From contig JBAIZL010000002.1 of assembly GCA_036971475.1 (NCBI GenBank), positions 353,990,082 through 354,054,081 on the forward strand: DNA of 64,000 nucleotides. Reading direction: 5' to 3'. The translations under genes and the position numbers were made by a program. The stretch comes from Prosapia bicincta (lineage: Eukaryota; Arthropoda; Insecta; Hemiptera; Cercopidae). Below are positions 22,009-34,328 of the stretch, piece by piece. Positions within the stretch are counted from its first letter, which is position 1; each line of letters opens with the position of its first letter. The notes beneath the pieces are model-generated. The model worked only from the letters and a program-made list of their open reading frames with translations, did not search any database and was not told where the DNA came from.

Positions 22009-23285
22009 AAGCTAGTTTAAACTTGATTGCAAAATTTCACCCTGACAGACAGACAGATATGACGGAAACCGAACTAATAAAAACGTAGTAAAATCACAAT
22101 TTTAGTTATATACATCGATAGGTTCAATATGTAACGTAGAAGAGCATGGTGTTAGTTGTTTTTCAGGATTTTGTCTAGTTGTCGTGTTATTTACATTTAT
22201 GTGTAAGTAAATTATTGTTACAACGTACCGTTAGATACTGATGTCAGGCAGATATTTTCTAAACTATTAGATACAAGAGTGAATTATGCAGTACAAATCC
22301 GTTCGAAAATTACTTATTTTCTATAACCAATTACTCTGTTAATTATATTGCTAACACTGTAAATTATATTTATTTAAAAATTGAAGACCATATATAGAAA
22401 TTGATTTTCTTTTTTCATTTGGTATAATAAAAATCTAGTGTTGAATATTTGCAGAGATATGACTTTTTTTAAAACGCCTTGCAATTGCGACCAGAATATG
22501 TAGTCTGGCTGTTTTTATCACTTTAAACACGTGCAACTCTTATTTGCCTTAAAACTTTTACAACTATTTTCATTACTGATTTTCATCTTTTTAGTTGCAT
22601 AAAAGTAAAAATAAAATAATACTACTTTTTCTTGGACTTATTATTTTTTTATAAATAAGTTTACCATCAAATATGTTGATCAGAAGATGAGAAAGGAATA
22701 AAGAAACAATTTATCAAATTTAGAGCTCGAAGTCATGAACAATTAGGAATTATACGCGTTTATAGTGATAAAGACATGATAGGTTAAAGTCAATTCCTAC
22801 TTAGGTTGACGAAGAACAATTGTTATTTTAGTTAAATTTTAATAAATAACTTGCTTACCCGGTGAACTTCGTATCGCATAAAAGTCAATGAATATTAGTT
22901 AAACTTCATTTAGAATTTTATTAACATATTAATTGATGAACCTATAGTAGTAGAAGGAGAAAGTTTGACAATAATAGTTCTTGATTGAAGTTATTTATTG
23001 GATATACAATATTTTTTGTTGTTGTAAATTGGTTGAAATGTGTTGGAAAATTTTTTTTGATTTATGGGTGTTACTTAGCTACAAAATTTGGAATGAATTC
23101 AATGAAAAGTCCTAAGATGAGATATAAAGTCATATTTTATGCTATTTTGGCACTTTAATACATGTTTATGTTGTTGTTTTGTTGCCAGAAACCTTCCCAG
23201 GAATGTACTCAACATTTTTCCAAAGTTCATAGCGATCGGATCAGTGTTTTAGTAATGAATAACGCTCATACATACATACGTGCAA
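22009..23285 (+). repeat. Dispersed repeat R, copy 2, with conserved 3' tail
   Basis: Aligns with 9947-10673 and 11234-11430 but lacks the ~560-base middle segment. It continues past the end of copy 1's clear similarity, through TTGCCAGAAACCTTCCCAGG and CATAGCGATCGGATCAGTGT to CATACATACATACG near 23270. A GATCGG(T/A)TCAG phrase followed by a CATACATA run is a common 3' tail of arthropod retroelement repeats. The family is not assigned with confidence. Confidence 0.7.
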
Positions 23286-23565
23286 GTTACGTGTTTCATT
23301 AAGCTTGAAAGATTTTTTAAAATAATTTGATTTTTATAAAGCTTTATTAATTAAGATACATTTAATTTTGAAAACTATTACATTTGTTTAGCTTACAAAA
23401 ATTTAATTGATATGCATTCATTTGTGGAGGGCCGACAACTGCACTCTTCAAGTTTGCTACTAAAACTAAAGCTGTTTTACCAGCTGCACAATAGAAAATC
23501 TGCGTAAGCAAGAATCTATTCTAGTAAGCATTTTATTTAGTTAAGTTCACATAACTCCTTCATCT

Positions 23566-23770
23566 CTAAATTACACTTCGGGGGGTGGCGAAGTTTCGTC
23601 CTCTGTTGGAGTCTTCTTTAATGGGGAAGGTCGCCAGGTAATGGTTGATTTCTGGGATGCAGTTGATTATGTTGTCCGTCACTTCCAATGCAGTATACTC
23701 GGAATTGGCGTTATTGTTTCTGATAATGGACATTTCACAGTCTAATTTGTGATGCGTTAAAAGGTCAAAT
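23566..23770 (-). other. Unidentified coding-like tail after the gypsy RT start
   Basis: The minus frame runs LLTHHKLDCEMSIIRNNNA...EINHYLATFPIKEDSNRG to a stop at 23566. It directly follows MFKQGII of the RT start in another frame, where RT palm sequence is expected but absent. It could be the C-terminus of another gypsy protein brought close by deletion. I do not recognise it. Confidence 0.35.
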
Positions 23771-24640
23771 GATTCCCTGTTTAAACATGTCTTCAGTTTG
23801 TTTAATAATTTCACGTTTGTAAATTTCTGGATATACAATACTGGATATATTCTGATATACAGAATATACGGGAATTTCGTCCTTAGCCCTAATAACATTT
23901 TTTATTTGATTGGTGCAAGTCAAATCATTTTCATCTATATGAAATATATCTGCATATTCTTCTATTAAATTTATTATGGCAGTTTTTTCTTCTAACTTCA
24001 TGTGTTCTACTTTGAATTTTGATGACTGTAAATTTTTTCTTCTTGATTTTTATTGTTTGTAACTTAACATATTAAAATTAGTGTTTGTTTGAATTGCATT
24101 ATGTTCAAGAACATTGCAATCTTTTAAAGGTTTTAATTCTAGTGGCACTAGAATTAAAACCTTTAATTCTTCTGTGTTTTTTACAATAGGCCTCACCCTT
24201 ATGCACTGAAACTATGGAATTTCTAACCAGCTTAAGTGCTTGTATGATAGAAGTCCTTCTTCATTATTATTATTTTGTCCTTTAACCCTAACTATTTGGC
24301 TAGTGCGGGCTTGTATAGCATAACTCAATTGTTCTTGTTTTACTGACGTGCTGTCTGTTTTAATCGTATTTTTTTCTGTATTAAAATACTGAATAGCGAT
24401 TTCTACACCACAAAATAGTAATTTATTGTTTACAAAGTCTAATTTTATTCCTAAATCTTTTATATTATCCAGACCCAGTAATAGGTCGAAACTCTGATGA
24501 AAATCAAATAAGTAAAATTAAATTGCCTTTTTAAAAACAGGGGTAATTTGCAGCAAAATTCTTCCTATGAAGTGCCATATGCAGTGGTTACTTCAAACAG
24601 CTCCTTTCTTACACACGTTTTAAAATTTTTTGAACACAGT
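23765..24640 (-). pseudogene. Ty3/gypsy pol relic: after protease to start of RT
   Basis: The minus strand reads FDLLLGLDNIKDLGIKLDF (about 24430-24500), a connecting region, and then MKLEEKTAIINLIEEYADIF, TCTNQIKNVIRAKDEIPVYS and KREIIKQTEDMFKQGII (23765-24001). The last block matches the RT N-terminus of insect Ty3/gypsy elements (E...LL..Y.DIF; H.I.T.D..PIY...Y; E...QI..ML..GII). RT stops there, before any catalytic palm. Several stops and frame changes are present. Confidence 0.85.
24126..24164. repeat. 39-bp near-perfect palindrome
   Basis: AAAGGTTTTAATTCTAGTG (24126-24144) is followed by one G and then its exact reverse complement (24146-24164). It can form a 19-bp hairpin. It lies inside the gypsy pol relic. 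Confidence 0.95.
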
Positions 24641-24649
24641 GATTTTCGT

Positions 24650-25409
24650 ATAAACGATCGAGTACTAATAATTAATATTAATTAATATCAATTAATAACT
24701 TTAATTTAGTATTTGCGTCATATATGACAGGTAATTCATTATTTTCACACCGCAAATCCGTTATGGAAAATTGGTTCTTAAGCTTGTACAACCTAACAAA
24801 TTATTTTGATCGGTTTGAATGTTCACTTCATTTTTATCATAGACTTCAGGTAAGTTTTGGTGCTCAGCGAAATACTCGTCCTTTTCGGAATTTTTCTTCA
24901 GACGCATGTTGCTTGTTCGTTAATTTGGTACATTGAATATTCACTCTCTTCAGTTTCTTGTTCGGTCATTTGATGAAGATTAGTACATTGTCTAGATGGC
25001 CTGTCTGTCTGTCTAGTAGATATGAGGGGTGGGTTGATAACTCTTATTCTGAGGGTAATGAGGTTTACTATTTTTGGTTAATTGTCCTCTTTGAGGTTGA
25101 TTTGGTTGTACGTAGGAGTTTAGTTTAGTGAACTAGTTAGGGTTGTATTTGTAATTCGGTCTACTATTTTGGAAGGTTTGTTTGTTAGGAGTTTGTCCAC
25201 GAACCAGTTAGGCTGGTATTGTTGGGTTCTAGGTGGGGTTTTTCTTTAACTCTTTGAAATAATTTATTATTTTGAAATTGAAAATCATTTGTAGGCATGT
25301 TAAATGCTTCGTTAAGTGAGTCGGGATTTTTCGTGCCCATTATTGATTCTCCGGGTTCATGCAGACCTATAAAAAGAATTCTTAAAGCGAATTTTTGTAG
25401 CAAAATCAA
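24650..25409 (-). pseudogene. Ty3/gypsy gag end and protease start, broken
   Basis: The open stretch 25185-25409 reads LHEPGESIMGTKNPDSLNEA, NDFQFQNNKLFQRVKEK and a short end. This fits the tail of a gypsy gag (a 'TxxPxxLxEA' segment). After several stops, DEYFAEHQNLPEVYDKNEVN (24800-24880) and NNELPVIYDANTKLKLLID (24700-24760) lead into STRSFIRKSL. LLID...STRSFI flanks where the aspartic-protease DTG should be. No zinc knuckle was seen. Confidence 0.65.
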
Positions 25410-25439
25410 TTGACATCCTGTACAAGTTTTAAAAAATGT

Positions 25440-28030
25440 ATTTGAATTTTAGCGAATGAATAAAAAGTAAAATGTATGATTGTATGATTGAAATTTGTGA
25501 AATATTCGTTTATGGGTAGTGGAAACTAAAATAAGGAATTAAAAAAGGTAGTTCATTTCCTATCGCCATTGACTGAATACCTCAAGTATCTAACTTACAA
25601 TATTTAACATTTTAAAATAAAATGGTATTTTTATTGGGGTGGTTAAATAAGTTGTTTACACAAGTAATTAAACATTTGGGGTGTAAATCTTCGTTTTTAA
25701 TTTTTAAAAGTATAAAATGTTAAGATTGGTTATCCGAGGTCCAGGCAAAACCACTGGGGTGGGGGGGGGGCGGATCCATGATCCTTCTCAACAATACGGA
25801 TACGTTCACGTTTATCGAAATATTTGTCACATTTGTTCTTCTTATTTTTTTAACATATGCAAGATTTACAGTAAACGCCAGCATAAATATACAACGAAAT
25901 AACTTTAACTGTCTAAATATAAAACAAACCGTTTATGATAACACACTCATTGCCAACGTAATCACTTATGTTAGTAATCAAACGGAAGAATGTCAAGACG
26001 GGCACAGCCAACTGGAGTGAGGAATTTTATCACTCCGATCTAGACTTTGGACAACAATTGATTCAGCTGTTTATTTGATCAGTACGTTTATTAGCTTGTA
26101 GGTTATATTTTCTTATTAGTTTGAAACTTTGGTGAATGAGTTAGTAATTTGGCATTATGTGTGAAGGTTTTCAGATTAAAAGTAAGTGTAATTGTTTTAT
26201 AATATTATTTATCTTTGAGGTTTCCTTTATTGTTTTGTAAAATTATTTTTATCAAGCTAAATATTTTAGTTATATATATTAGTTATAAAGCAGAATAGTT
26301 AAATTACTCAAGTAACTTTACCTCGTCTGAATCGCATATATGTAACCCAAGTGTAGATAAATGAATAAATAAAAAAATGTATATATATATATTTATATAT
26401 ATATCTTATAGAAGACATACTCTATTTGATGAGTATAATTTGATATTATTTCAATTCTTTACAAATCATGTGTAGCAAATAATTTATGTGTGCTTTAAGG
26501 TAGTGTGAGGTTATCTTTTCCTAATTACAAATAATTGTAAATATCCTTACACGAGTGTAAAGTATGTTTGGAGCAATGTAACGTACAATGGTTCAGATCC
26601 TTTGATATTATCGGTTTTAATTTCTGCTTACATTTAACTATAGATTCTTTAAAACTGAATGTAAATCTCTCGTATTCTCCACACGGTTTGTATTTATTAA
26701 TAACTAAAACTATAACGGTATTCATATAACCCAAATGACTTGATTCAAATCATTTGATTTCTTGTGGCGTAAATTCTTTAAATAGATAATTCTGTAAAAC
26801 TATCATTATAAAGTAAACGAATTTTAAGTTTAACTTTCTTGTGGTTTTCCCTTTTACCTAAATGTTCACACGTGATTCTAATTGGAAAATCCTGGAGATT
26901 AGTTATAAAGTTTTCTTTACTGATTTAATTATTACAAAACAATTATACATTTACATAATAAATCAAAGAATATTTAAATAAGTTTATGCCAAAATACAAT
27001 TGTGAGGAATTGTATCCGAAAAAATCCATTTTAATAGATCAATTTTGTTTTTTAAAAAAAAACATCTTTAAAAAATTCATAAAAAAGTAAAATGAACACA
27101 AATTTGAAGCTTTTTGTTGGAAATGGAACAATTTGGTTTTGGTTTGAAACTTATGTTACGTGTTTATGGCATACGTGTTTGTTTGTATAACATTATGGAA
27201 ATTTCGTAAAATATAAGTGATATTATTAATAAATATTAAACAATGTGAGTAAATGGACAATTCAATAGTATAATCTTAATGGGTATTTTCTTAAAAGATA
27301 AGTATGTTATTTTCAAAGGGTAATTTAAGTAACAGGGTAATTTAGTCTAATGCTTTAATAACATTGATAAAATAGTGAACATAATCCCAAGTAAAATAGG
27401 GTTATAGAGGAGAACATAAAATGTTATTATTAAAATTTGCAGTGTAAATTGATGGTTAGCCAAGTAGAGGATGACTTGAAAAAGAGTAGAGGATGACTTG
27501 CCCCCAGAGCCCCTCTGAGCTCCCCAGAGCCTCCCCGCATCATGCAGTGCTCAAAGGCGAGTTGGTGGGTTGCTTATGTTTGCTGTAATGTATGAGTAGT
27601 TGGATATTTGGTTGCATTGTGTTCTGCTATGTAAAGGCTTTTAATGAAAAGACACAACTAGGTCAGTAAGTTTTAATCCAAGCCTGGAGATTTATTTTGA
27701 AATATTTTTTTTTCCTCCGCCCGCTTTCCCCCCTGTAGCACAATAGCTCTAGGCTCGAGGCTATGTCATGAGAATACAATATACCGTATTGTGAAGTGTT
27801 GTAAAAGATACTTACCAAAACATCATTTTGTCAAATATTAAAATGATAAAATTACGCGTTGCATAAAAATGCATATAAAGTACACAGAAATTAAGGTTAG
27901 ATTTAAAGATTGTAAACAACTGAAAAGTGTTTACCTTAACTATACTACGCACACACTCGACGAGTAAGCTTAGACGTTTTGCTTCGTTTTGTCAATTTGC
28001 AGCAGTGGCTCATGTTATGCTTGCCAAGGT
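25440..28030. other. AT-rich sequence, no supported gene
   Basis: Contains a poly-G run near 25762 and a TA run near 26378-26405. Otherwise only short open frames without motifs. Confidence 0.5.
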
Positions 28031-28039
28031 GAACTTGGA

Positions 28040-28915
28040 TTTTGTTATTTAGTATTGATTTTGAATCCCCATGATATCCTCTTTATTTATTTGTATTTCA
28101 TTATCTTTTTATTTAAAAAAAGGGTGTTTTTAATGTCAACAGGTTCTCACGCATTCTTGTTTTGCTTCACACTGGACTTTCTACATAGACTGTTTTTTTT
28201 TTAAATTTCGTTTTAGTATTAGAATCTTCATGATGGTCACCTCTTTCTGTTTGTATTTTACCATTTTTTTAGACCATTTTTTTACAAAGTTATTAGAAAA
28301 AAGACGTATTTAATGTCGTCAGAGTTTTAGGCAGTCTTGTTTTGCTTCACACAGGACTTTCTATTTAGACTGATTATTTGTGTTATTTTTTTTAGATTTG
28401 GAAACCCTATGATATAGTTTGCTTTTATTTTAACATTTTGGAAATTAATAGAAAAATAAGACGTTTTTTAATGTTGTAAGAGTTTTAAGCAGTCTTGTTT
28501 TGCTTCACACAGGAATTTCTATTTAGATTGTTTATTTATGTAATTTTTTTTAGATTTGGAAACCCTATGATATCATTTATTTTTATTTGTATTTAAGCAT
28601 TTTGGAAATTAATCGAAAAAAGCCCCATGATGTCCACTTTTTTTATTTATATTTTAACATTTTTGAAATTAATGAATAAGAAGACGTTTTTATTGCCGTC
28701 AGAGCTTTACGGAGGCATGTTTTGCTTCACACAGGAGTTTCTATCTAGGCTCTTGGATTTTGTTATTTAGTTTTGATTTGAATTCTCCATGATATCCACT
28801 TTATTTATTTGTATTCCATTATTATTTTTTTTAAATGAAAGATGTTTTTAATGTCTACAGATTCTCACGCATTCTTGTTTTCCTTCACACAGGACTTATA
28901 TACGTTATACATATA
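28040..28915 (+). repeat. Degenerate tandem repeat, ~160-220-bp units, about 5 copies
   Basis: The phrase TTGCTTCACAC (one copy TTCCTTCACAC) occurs at 28162, 28342, 28500, 28722 and 28882. Each is followed by AGGA(C/A/G)TTTCTAT or similar and preceded by an AAGACGTTTTTAATG-type stretch. Between them lie variants of CCATGATATC and TTTATTTTTATTTG. Unit length varies by indels. Confidence 0.85.
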
Positions 28916-28929
28916 CCTTTTCTTATTTA

Positions 28930-29132
28930 AAGGGAGAGAGAGAGAGAGAAAGAAAGTATGACAAAATCATGCCAAATAATTATTAAATTATTTAAAGTTT
29001 GATAAACTTTTATTATTGTAAATATATCGAGAAAGTGATATTGAGATGGATAGATAGATAGATAGATAGAGGCAGACAGACAGAGAGAGAGAGAGGGAGA
29101 GAGAGAGAGAGAGAGTGAGAGAGAGAGAGAAT
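28930..29132 (+). repeat. (GA)n, (GATA)n and (GA)n microsatellites
   Basis: GAGAGAGAGA at 28933-28955, GATA repeats at about 29046-29070 and a longer GA tract at 29078-29132. All are interrupted. Confidence 0.92.
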
Positions 29133-29134
29133 GA

Positions 29135-30075
29135 GCAAATTATGCCAAATTAATATTGCACTATTTTAAGACTGTCAATTCTTTACCTTCCTGAGACAAA
29201 ATGTTTTTGATCGTACTAAGCTTCAAACAATGCTTCAAAGCGGCCATTATGGACACTGTCATAGATTGTCTATTGTGTTTGAAAATGTTTTGTCTTAGTA
29301 AGTTTACATAAATTATACGTTTGGTAAGTCATGGTTAGTATAATAATAAAGATTAGGTTTCTCTGATCATATGAACAATAAAATCTACTAGAGTAATTAA
29401 ACAGTTCCCTTTTTAAAATGTAATATAGATTTAAATAATTATTTATGATTTAAATATCACCAATTTTAAGTAAACTACAAATTGGTATCATTTCGAAGTT
29501 TTAAAAGTAAAGTTCAATATTGTTTTCCTTTTTAATATGATCTGTTAATTCCTCTGTAATGCTCATATTTTATTTTTTAAGATAATAAAACTTGCAGTTT
29601 CCGTGTTGTACATCTTGACGTTTTTTATTTAAAATTATGCTTTTGACAAATCCAATACAACATACCTGAGGAACAGTCTTGTACGTGACTCACTGTATTA
29701 AACAATGCACTGACCTAATCAGAAACGAGTCTGCTAAAGAAATATCATCAGTAAGTAGTAGATTATTTTGCCATGTGATACCAAAAGTAGTAATTTATTT
29801 AAGATATCTTTAAGCGTCAACACATTTATATCAGAAAATGTAAAGTATAATCTTTGAGTACACATCTGTATTCTATAACATGTATGCTGCATAACATTGA
29901 ATAGTATATTTTACACTTTGTGTATATTACCTGACAATAAAGAGTTTATATAGATTTCAAGAGTTTAATTTCGTGAGTAAACAAACTGATACACGATTTG
30001 GTGAATAAAATCACTTGTGTAAGCAATAATAAAAGCCTGAAACAGTGACTAATACTTAAAATTAATTATTATTGT
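29135..30075. other. AT-rich sequence, no supported gene
   Basis: No motif or repeat recognised before the LINE insertion site. Confidence 0.5.
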
Positions 30076-30088
30076 TAGAGTTTATGTT
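30076..30088 (+). repeat. Target-site duplication, left copy (13 bp)
   Basis: TAGAGTTTATGTT, identical to 35380-35392. It marks the left end of the LINE. Confidence 0.92.
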
Positions 30089-30537
30089 CCCGGCTAGCTG
30101 GCCTGAGCAACCGGGCGGGTCCACAGATGGCGGATAGTGGAACGGCCTACAGATATGTAGGTTACTTGTAAATAAGGATTCCGGAAGGTTTCTGAATAAG
30201 CAGGCCCGGACTAAGGCAATGGTTCAAAGGTGTGGAATTATCCCTCCTCGACAGTCAACCGGTTGGGTGTGGCAGAAATAACTGCTTTGACTGGGGACTG
30301 GGCTAGTTGGGAATTAAGTCCTCACAATGCTACTCTCACCTCCCAGGTGAACCAAGGGCAATGCGGCAGTGAAGTATGGGCGGGAAACTACCCTAACGAC
30401 ACAGTTGTAACAAAAGAGAGTAAAGCAGCCTGTTCGCTCCAAGAGCAACAGTGAATAATGTCCTGAACTTGGGGTAGGCTTCAAGGTCAGTGATTGAATA
30501 CCCAATCCAAGGTGGAAGGCATCGTGCCGAAGGATGA
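30089..30537 (+). other. 5' region of the LINE
   Basis: Begins CCCGGCTAGCTGGCC and precedes the first ORF. It holds an open stretch (30230-30454) without recognisable motifs, which is likely not translated. LINE 5' regions usually contain an internal promoter, but no motif could be assigned here. Confidence 0.6.
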
Positions 30538-31742
30538 ATGGCTGCAGGGTATAAAATGCAGTCGCACTCGATCCCCTTGAGGAACCGGACAAAACCTAAT
30601 TGTATGTTGTCTAGCCATGGCAGTGGGGGTTCTGCTCTGGTCGACTGTTATTTCCCCCATACTCGTGAGAAGTTAATTGACCAAACAAGTAAAAAAATTG
30701 ATTTTAAGACTGCACAGACAGCGGGAGCCAATGAGACGGCAAACCTTGAGTCTGTAGCAGATGTGTCAACGGCAACCATCACTGGGGGTGCTAGGGCGGC
30801 TTTCAAGTTGCCGACTGCAGAAACCGGTGAAATGGCTGTAGAGTTGAGCACGCTTTCTTTACGGAGAAAGCGTATGAGTGGAGCGGCCAAAAGTCGGCTC
30901 CGAAGAGAACAGGCGAGAGCAGCGGGAGGGCCAATAATCCTGACAAAACGAAGGGGAGGCCAAATCCGAGCCGAGCCTGTCAAAGTCCAGGGCTTGGTTG
31001 TTGTGAGGAGGGAGGTGCAACAGGGAAGCAATCAACCAAGAGCACCAAACCCCAGCATGCCCAAAAGGCCTAGGAGTTCGACGTCCAATCCCACTCCAGT
31101 GGAGGGAGGAAAGAAAAAAGTGAAGCTGGGACAAAGGGAGAATGCTGCAGTGTCTTCGGGCACATACGGTGATACCTCCGGCAAAAGCAAGCCATTGGCC
31201 CAGTTAGTTACCCTGAGAGACAACTTTCGGAAGAGATGGCGTTGGAGCTGGAGGAGCTGTTCTTCTCAGAACTGCTGTCCGCTGAGACGGAAAGTGGGGA
31301 TAGAAGGTTCAGGACAGCATACTTAGTGAGGGGGGCTCTAAATGTCGTATGCTCCTCACGGGAGAGCCTGGAGTGGGTCCTTCGGGTCCTGCCAAGCTTC
31401 ACCCTGAGTGAGGGGGTAAAGATGAATGCAGAGCCACCTAAGGACATCTTTTGCATTGCAAAAGTTTCAGTGTGGGTGCCCAAACCCTACAATGATAAGG
31501 AGCCGGAAGAGATCCTGATTGTGGTCAAAACCCAGAACGCTGGGATAGATCAGGATACTTGGAAGGTGATTGTTAGGAAAAGGGAGGATGCAGGTCTTAT
31601 CCGTATCCTGTATATAGGAGAGGGCTCCTTCAGGGCACTGCGGAACAACAATATGAGGGTGAATGTGGAGCTGAGACAGGCCACGTTCAAGATGCTCTCT
31701 AGTCCTGGGGCTGCTTTGCGGACCCAGGCAACTGCTAAATAA
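30538..31742 (+). pseudogene. LINE ORF1 with DUF4780-like C-terminal domain, one frameshift
   Basis: The first open stretch (30538-31326) is basic and low in structure, with SRLRREQARAAGG and KRPRSSTSNPTPVEGGKKK, likely an RNA-binding part. After a shift near 31236 the second stretch (31236-31742, ending in TAA) reads LELEELFFSELLS, FRTAYLVRGALNVVCSSRES, LEWVLRVLP and QDTWKVIVRKRED. The pattern of a 'G.L.V.C....S..WL' block followed by 'N......W.V..R' resembles the DUF4780 domain found in insect LINE ORF1 proteins. No CCHC zinc knuckle was seen. ORF1 proteins of this kind coat the element RNA. Confidence 0.72.
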
Positions 31743-31759
31743 GCAGAACGATGATCAAG

Positions 31760-32567
31760 TTCATCTAAGTGAACCTACAGCATAGCAGGGCGGATGGATG
31801 TGTAGGATGCTGGACAGGGGAGAGTTGGACTTGGTTCTCATCCAGGAGCCATGGACTTCTGGAGGACGAATATGCGGGCTGGCGACATCTGGAGGTAAGT
31901 TGTTGCATGATAAGAACTCCGGTGTTCCCAGGACGTGTATCCTGGTCAGGAGGCGGTTGAGTGCTTTTGTACTAACGGACTTCTGCTGCAGGGACTTGAT
32001 AGCAGTGATGGTGGAGCTGCGGTCGGAGGGGAGGATGAGGAAGCTAAACCTGGCCACGGCATATCTTCTCTTTGACTACGCGGAGGTTCTACCAACACAA
32101 GAGCTGAGGAGGCTGGTCGAGCACTGCGGGGCTGTGGATGAGGAGTTACTGGTGAGGATGGATGCTAACTCCCATCACACTTCGTGGGGAGTACAGGTAC
32201 CAACGCTAGAGGTGAGGAACTTTTAGCTTATCTTAGCTCTAAGAATTTACTAGTCTTAAATCTGGGGGAAGAACCGACGTTTGTCACTAGGGCCAGACGG
32301 GAGGTCCTGGACATTACGGTGGCATCGAACCAGATGGCTAGGTATGTACTAAATTGGCATGTGTCGGATGAACCATCCTCTTCTGACCACAGACATATTA
32401 GGTGTATCTCCCTCAATCCAGCCATGCTTCGGCCAACCATGGATCCAAGAAGAACAGACTGGGACTCCTACAGGAGGGACCTGGGTGTTCGGATTGAGGA
32501 GGCTGGATTGGAGTATGGTGGGAGGAGAGAGCTAGAAGACTCTGCCGCATTGTTTGGGAGGCTATAG
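31760..32567 (+). pseudogene. LINE AP-endonuclease domain, one frameshift
   Basis: Frame 31798-32226 reads LDLVLIQEPW (the first EN block with catalytic Glu), TCILVRRRLSAF, and MDANSHHTSWG (the GDxNxHH block). The next frame from 32184 reads STGTNARGEELLAYLSSKNL, GEEPTF, REVLDITVAS and SDEPSSSDHRHI. These match APE-type LINE endonucleases end to end. The frame changes near 32184-32226 within the WGSTGTN motif. Catalytic residues appear present apart from that shift. Confidence 0.88.
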
Positions 32568-34003
32568 TAGAATCCTTTACTGATAACTGCCCTCTCAGTG
32601 AGGGGAGAAAAGTAGGGGATCCGTCATGGTGGATTAAGAAGCTAGCCAAACTTCGGAAGACCACCAGGAGACTCTTTAATAGAGCAAAAAAGAACGGGGA
32701 GTGGGACCAGTATAGGAAAACATTAACCGAATACAACAGGGCAATTAGAGAAGCACGCTGGAAGTCCTGGAAGAGATTGACAAAACTCGGGAAGGGGCAC
32801 GACTGCATAAAGTGCTCTCTAAGGACCCAGTTAACCCGGTGGGGATGCTAAGTACCCCACTGGGAAATGTAACAAAAACTGCAGGGGACACTGTGGAAGA
32901 ATTATTCAGAACACATTTCCCTTGCAGTACTCTGAGGAAACTTGGGGGAGCAGACACTGAATCAGTTGCCAAACCCTCCACAAGACGTGGTAAGAGGGAG
33001 GACTGGCAAGGAGGATAGTAACTCCACAAAGGGTAAGATGGGCTATAGGCACATTTAAACCCTACAAATCTCCAGGTCCAGATGGGATCTATCCTGTGCT
33101 GCTGCAGCAGGGAATGTATATGCTGGTTCTGGTACTTACTAAATTATACAGGCTAATCATTGCTATAGGGCATGTGCCGGCAGCCTGGAAATCTAGTAAG
33201 GTGGTCTTTATACCTAAGCCCACCGGTAACCAATCGGAAGGGGAAGGATACAGACCTATTACAATCTTGTCCTTTGTTCTTAAGGGACTTGAAAAACTGG
33301 TTGATAGGCATATTAGGGGGAGGGGGGTGCTTTGGCAATAAAACCACTGCATTGGAACCAGTATGCTTATCAACCGAGGAAATCCTGCGAGGGGCTCAAT
33401 CAAGTGGTTGGTAGGATAGAGCAAATGATCGCTAAGAAAGGTTGTGTCATTGGTGCCTTCCTCGACATTGAAGGGGCTTTCAATAACCCCTCAGTGGAGA
33501 CGATGGTAAATGGTGCAAGACGTCATGGAGTGGATGCGACCACTTGTGGCTAGATAAGTTCCATGTTAACAAACAGAAGCATTTCTGTAGAGGTGGCAGG
33601 GAAGGTCAGAAGGGCGGAGACAAGTCTGGGCTGTGCACAGGGGGGGGGGGTTCTCTCTCTTCTGTTGTGGTCCCTAGTGGTTGACAACCTTATAGAACTC
33701 CTGAATAAACAGGGGTACTTCTGTCTGGGATATGCGGACGACATAGTTGTTCTAATCCTGGGCAGATTCCCTGATACAGTACTTGAGGTAATCAGAAATC
33801 CTCTACGACTGATTGAAGAGTGGTGTAATAAGGATAATCTTAGGGTGAATCCGAAAAAGACTGCTCTTATTAACTTCACCAGACAGCGAAAAGATCTGAC
33901 GACCAGGATGCCTCGCTTGTTTGGTGAATACCTTGAGTTTGTGGGGGAGGTGAAGTACCTGGGAGTTACTCTGGACAGGAAACACCTGGAAAACACATCT
34001 TGA
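32568..34003 (+). pseudogene. LINE linker and reverse transcriptase, multiply broken
   Basis: The linker has DPSWWIKKLAKLRKTTRRLF (near 32620-32680). RT blocks follow in changing frames: AAWKSSKVVFIPKPTG (33180-33230), YRPITILSF, WNQYAYQPRKSCEGLNQVV (near 33350-33410), GAFLDIEGAFNN (near 33450-33485), GCAQGGGVLSLLLWSLVVDN (33630-33690) and the catalytic GYADDIVVL with YADD at 33731-33742. Then NPKKTALINFTRQR and VKYLGVTLDRK. A run of ten G at 33641-33650 within the GGVLS motif is a likely frameshift source. A stop (TGA) follows HLENTS at 34001. Confidence 0.9.
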
Positions 34004-34328
34004 GAGGACAGTTAACAGGGCCAAAAGGGCACTGATGACAGTGAGAAGAATGGTGGGTAGGAAATGGGGACTGAAGCCATCAATGATGCACTGGATGTAT
34101 CTGAGGGTGATAGACCTATGATTACCTATTGAGCTCTGGTGTGGTGAACAAAGGCCAACCAGGCACAAACAAGAGCTCAACTGAGCTCTATCCAGAGATT
34201 GGCTTGTCTGTGCACACTGGGAGCAATGTCAACTACACCTGGTGCAGCAATGGAAGTAATGCTTAATCCCCCCCCCCCCCGCCTTTGAGCTTGTCCTTAG
34301 GGGAGAGGCGAGGCTGGCGGCATGGAGA

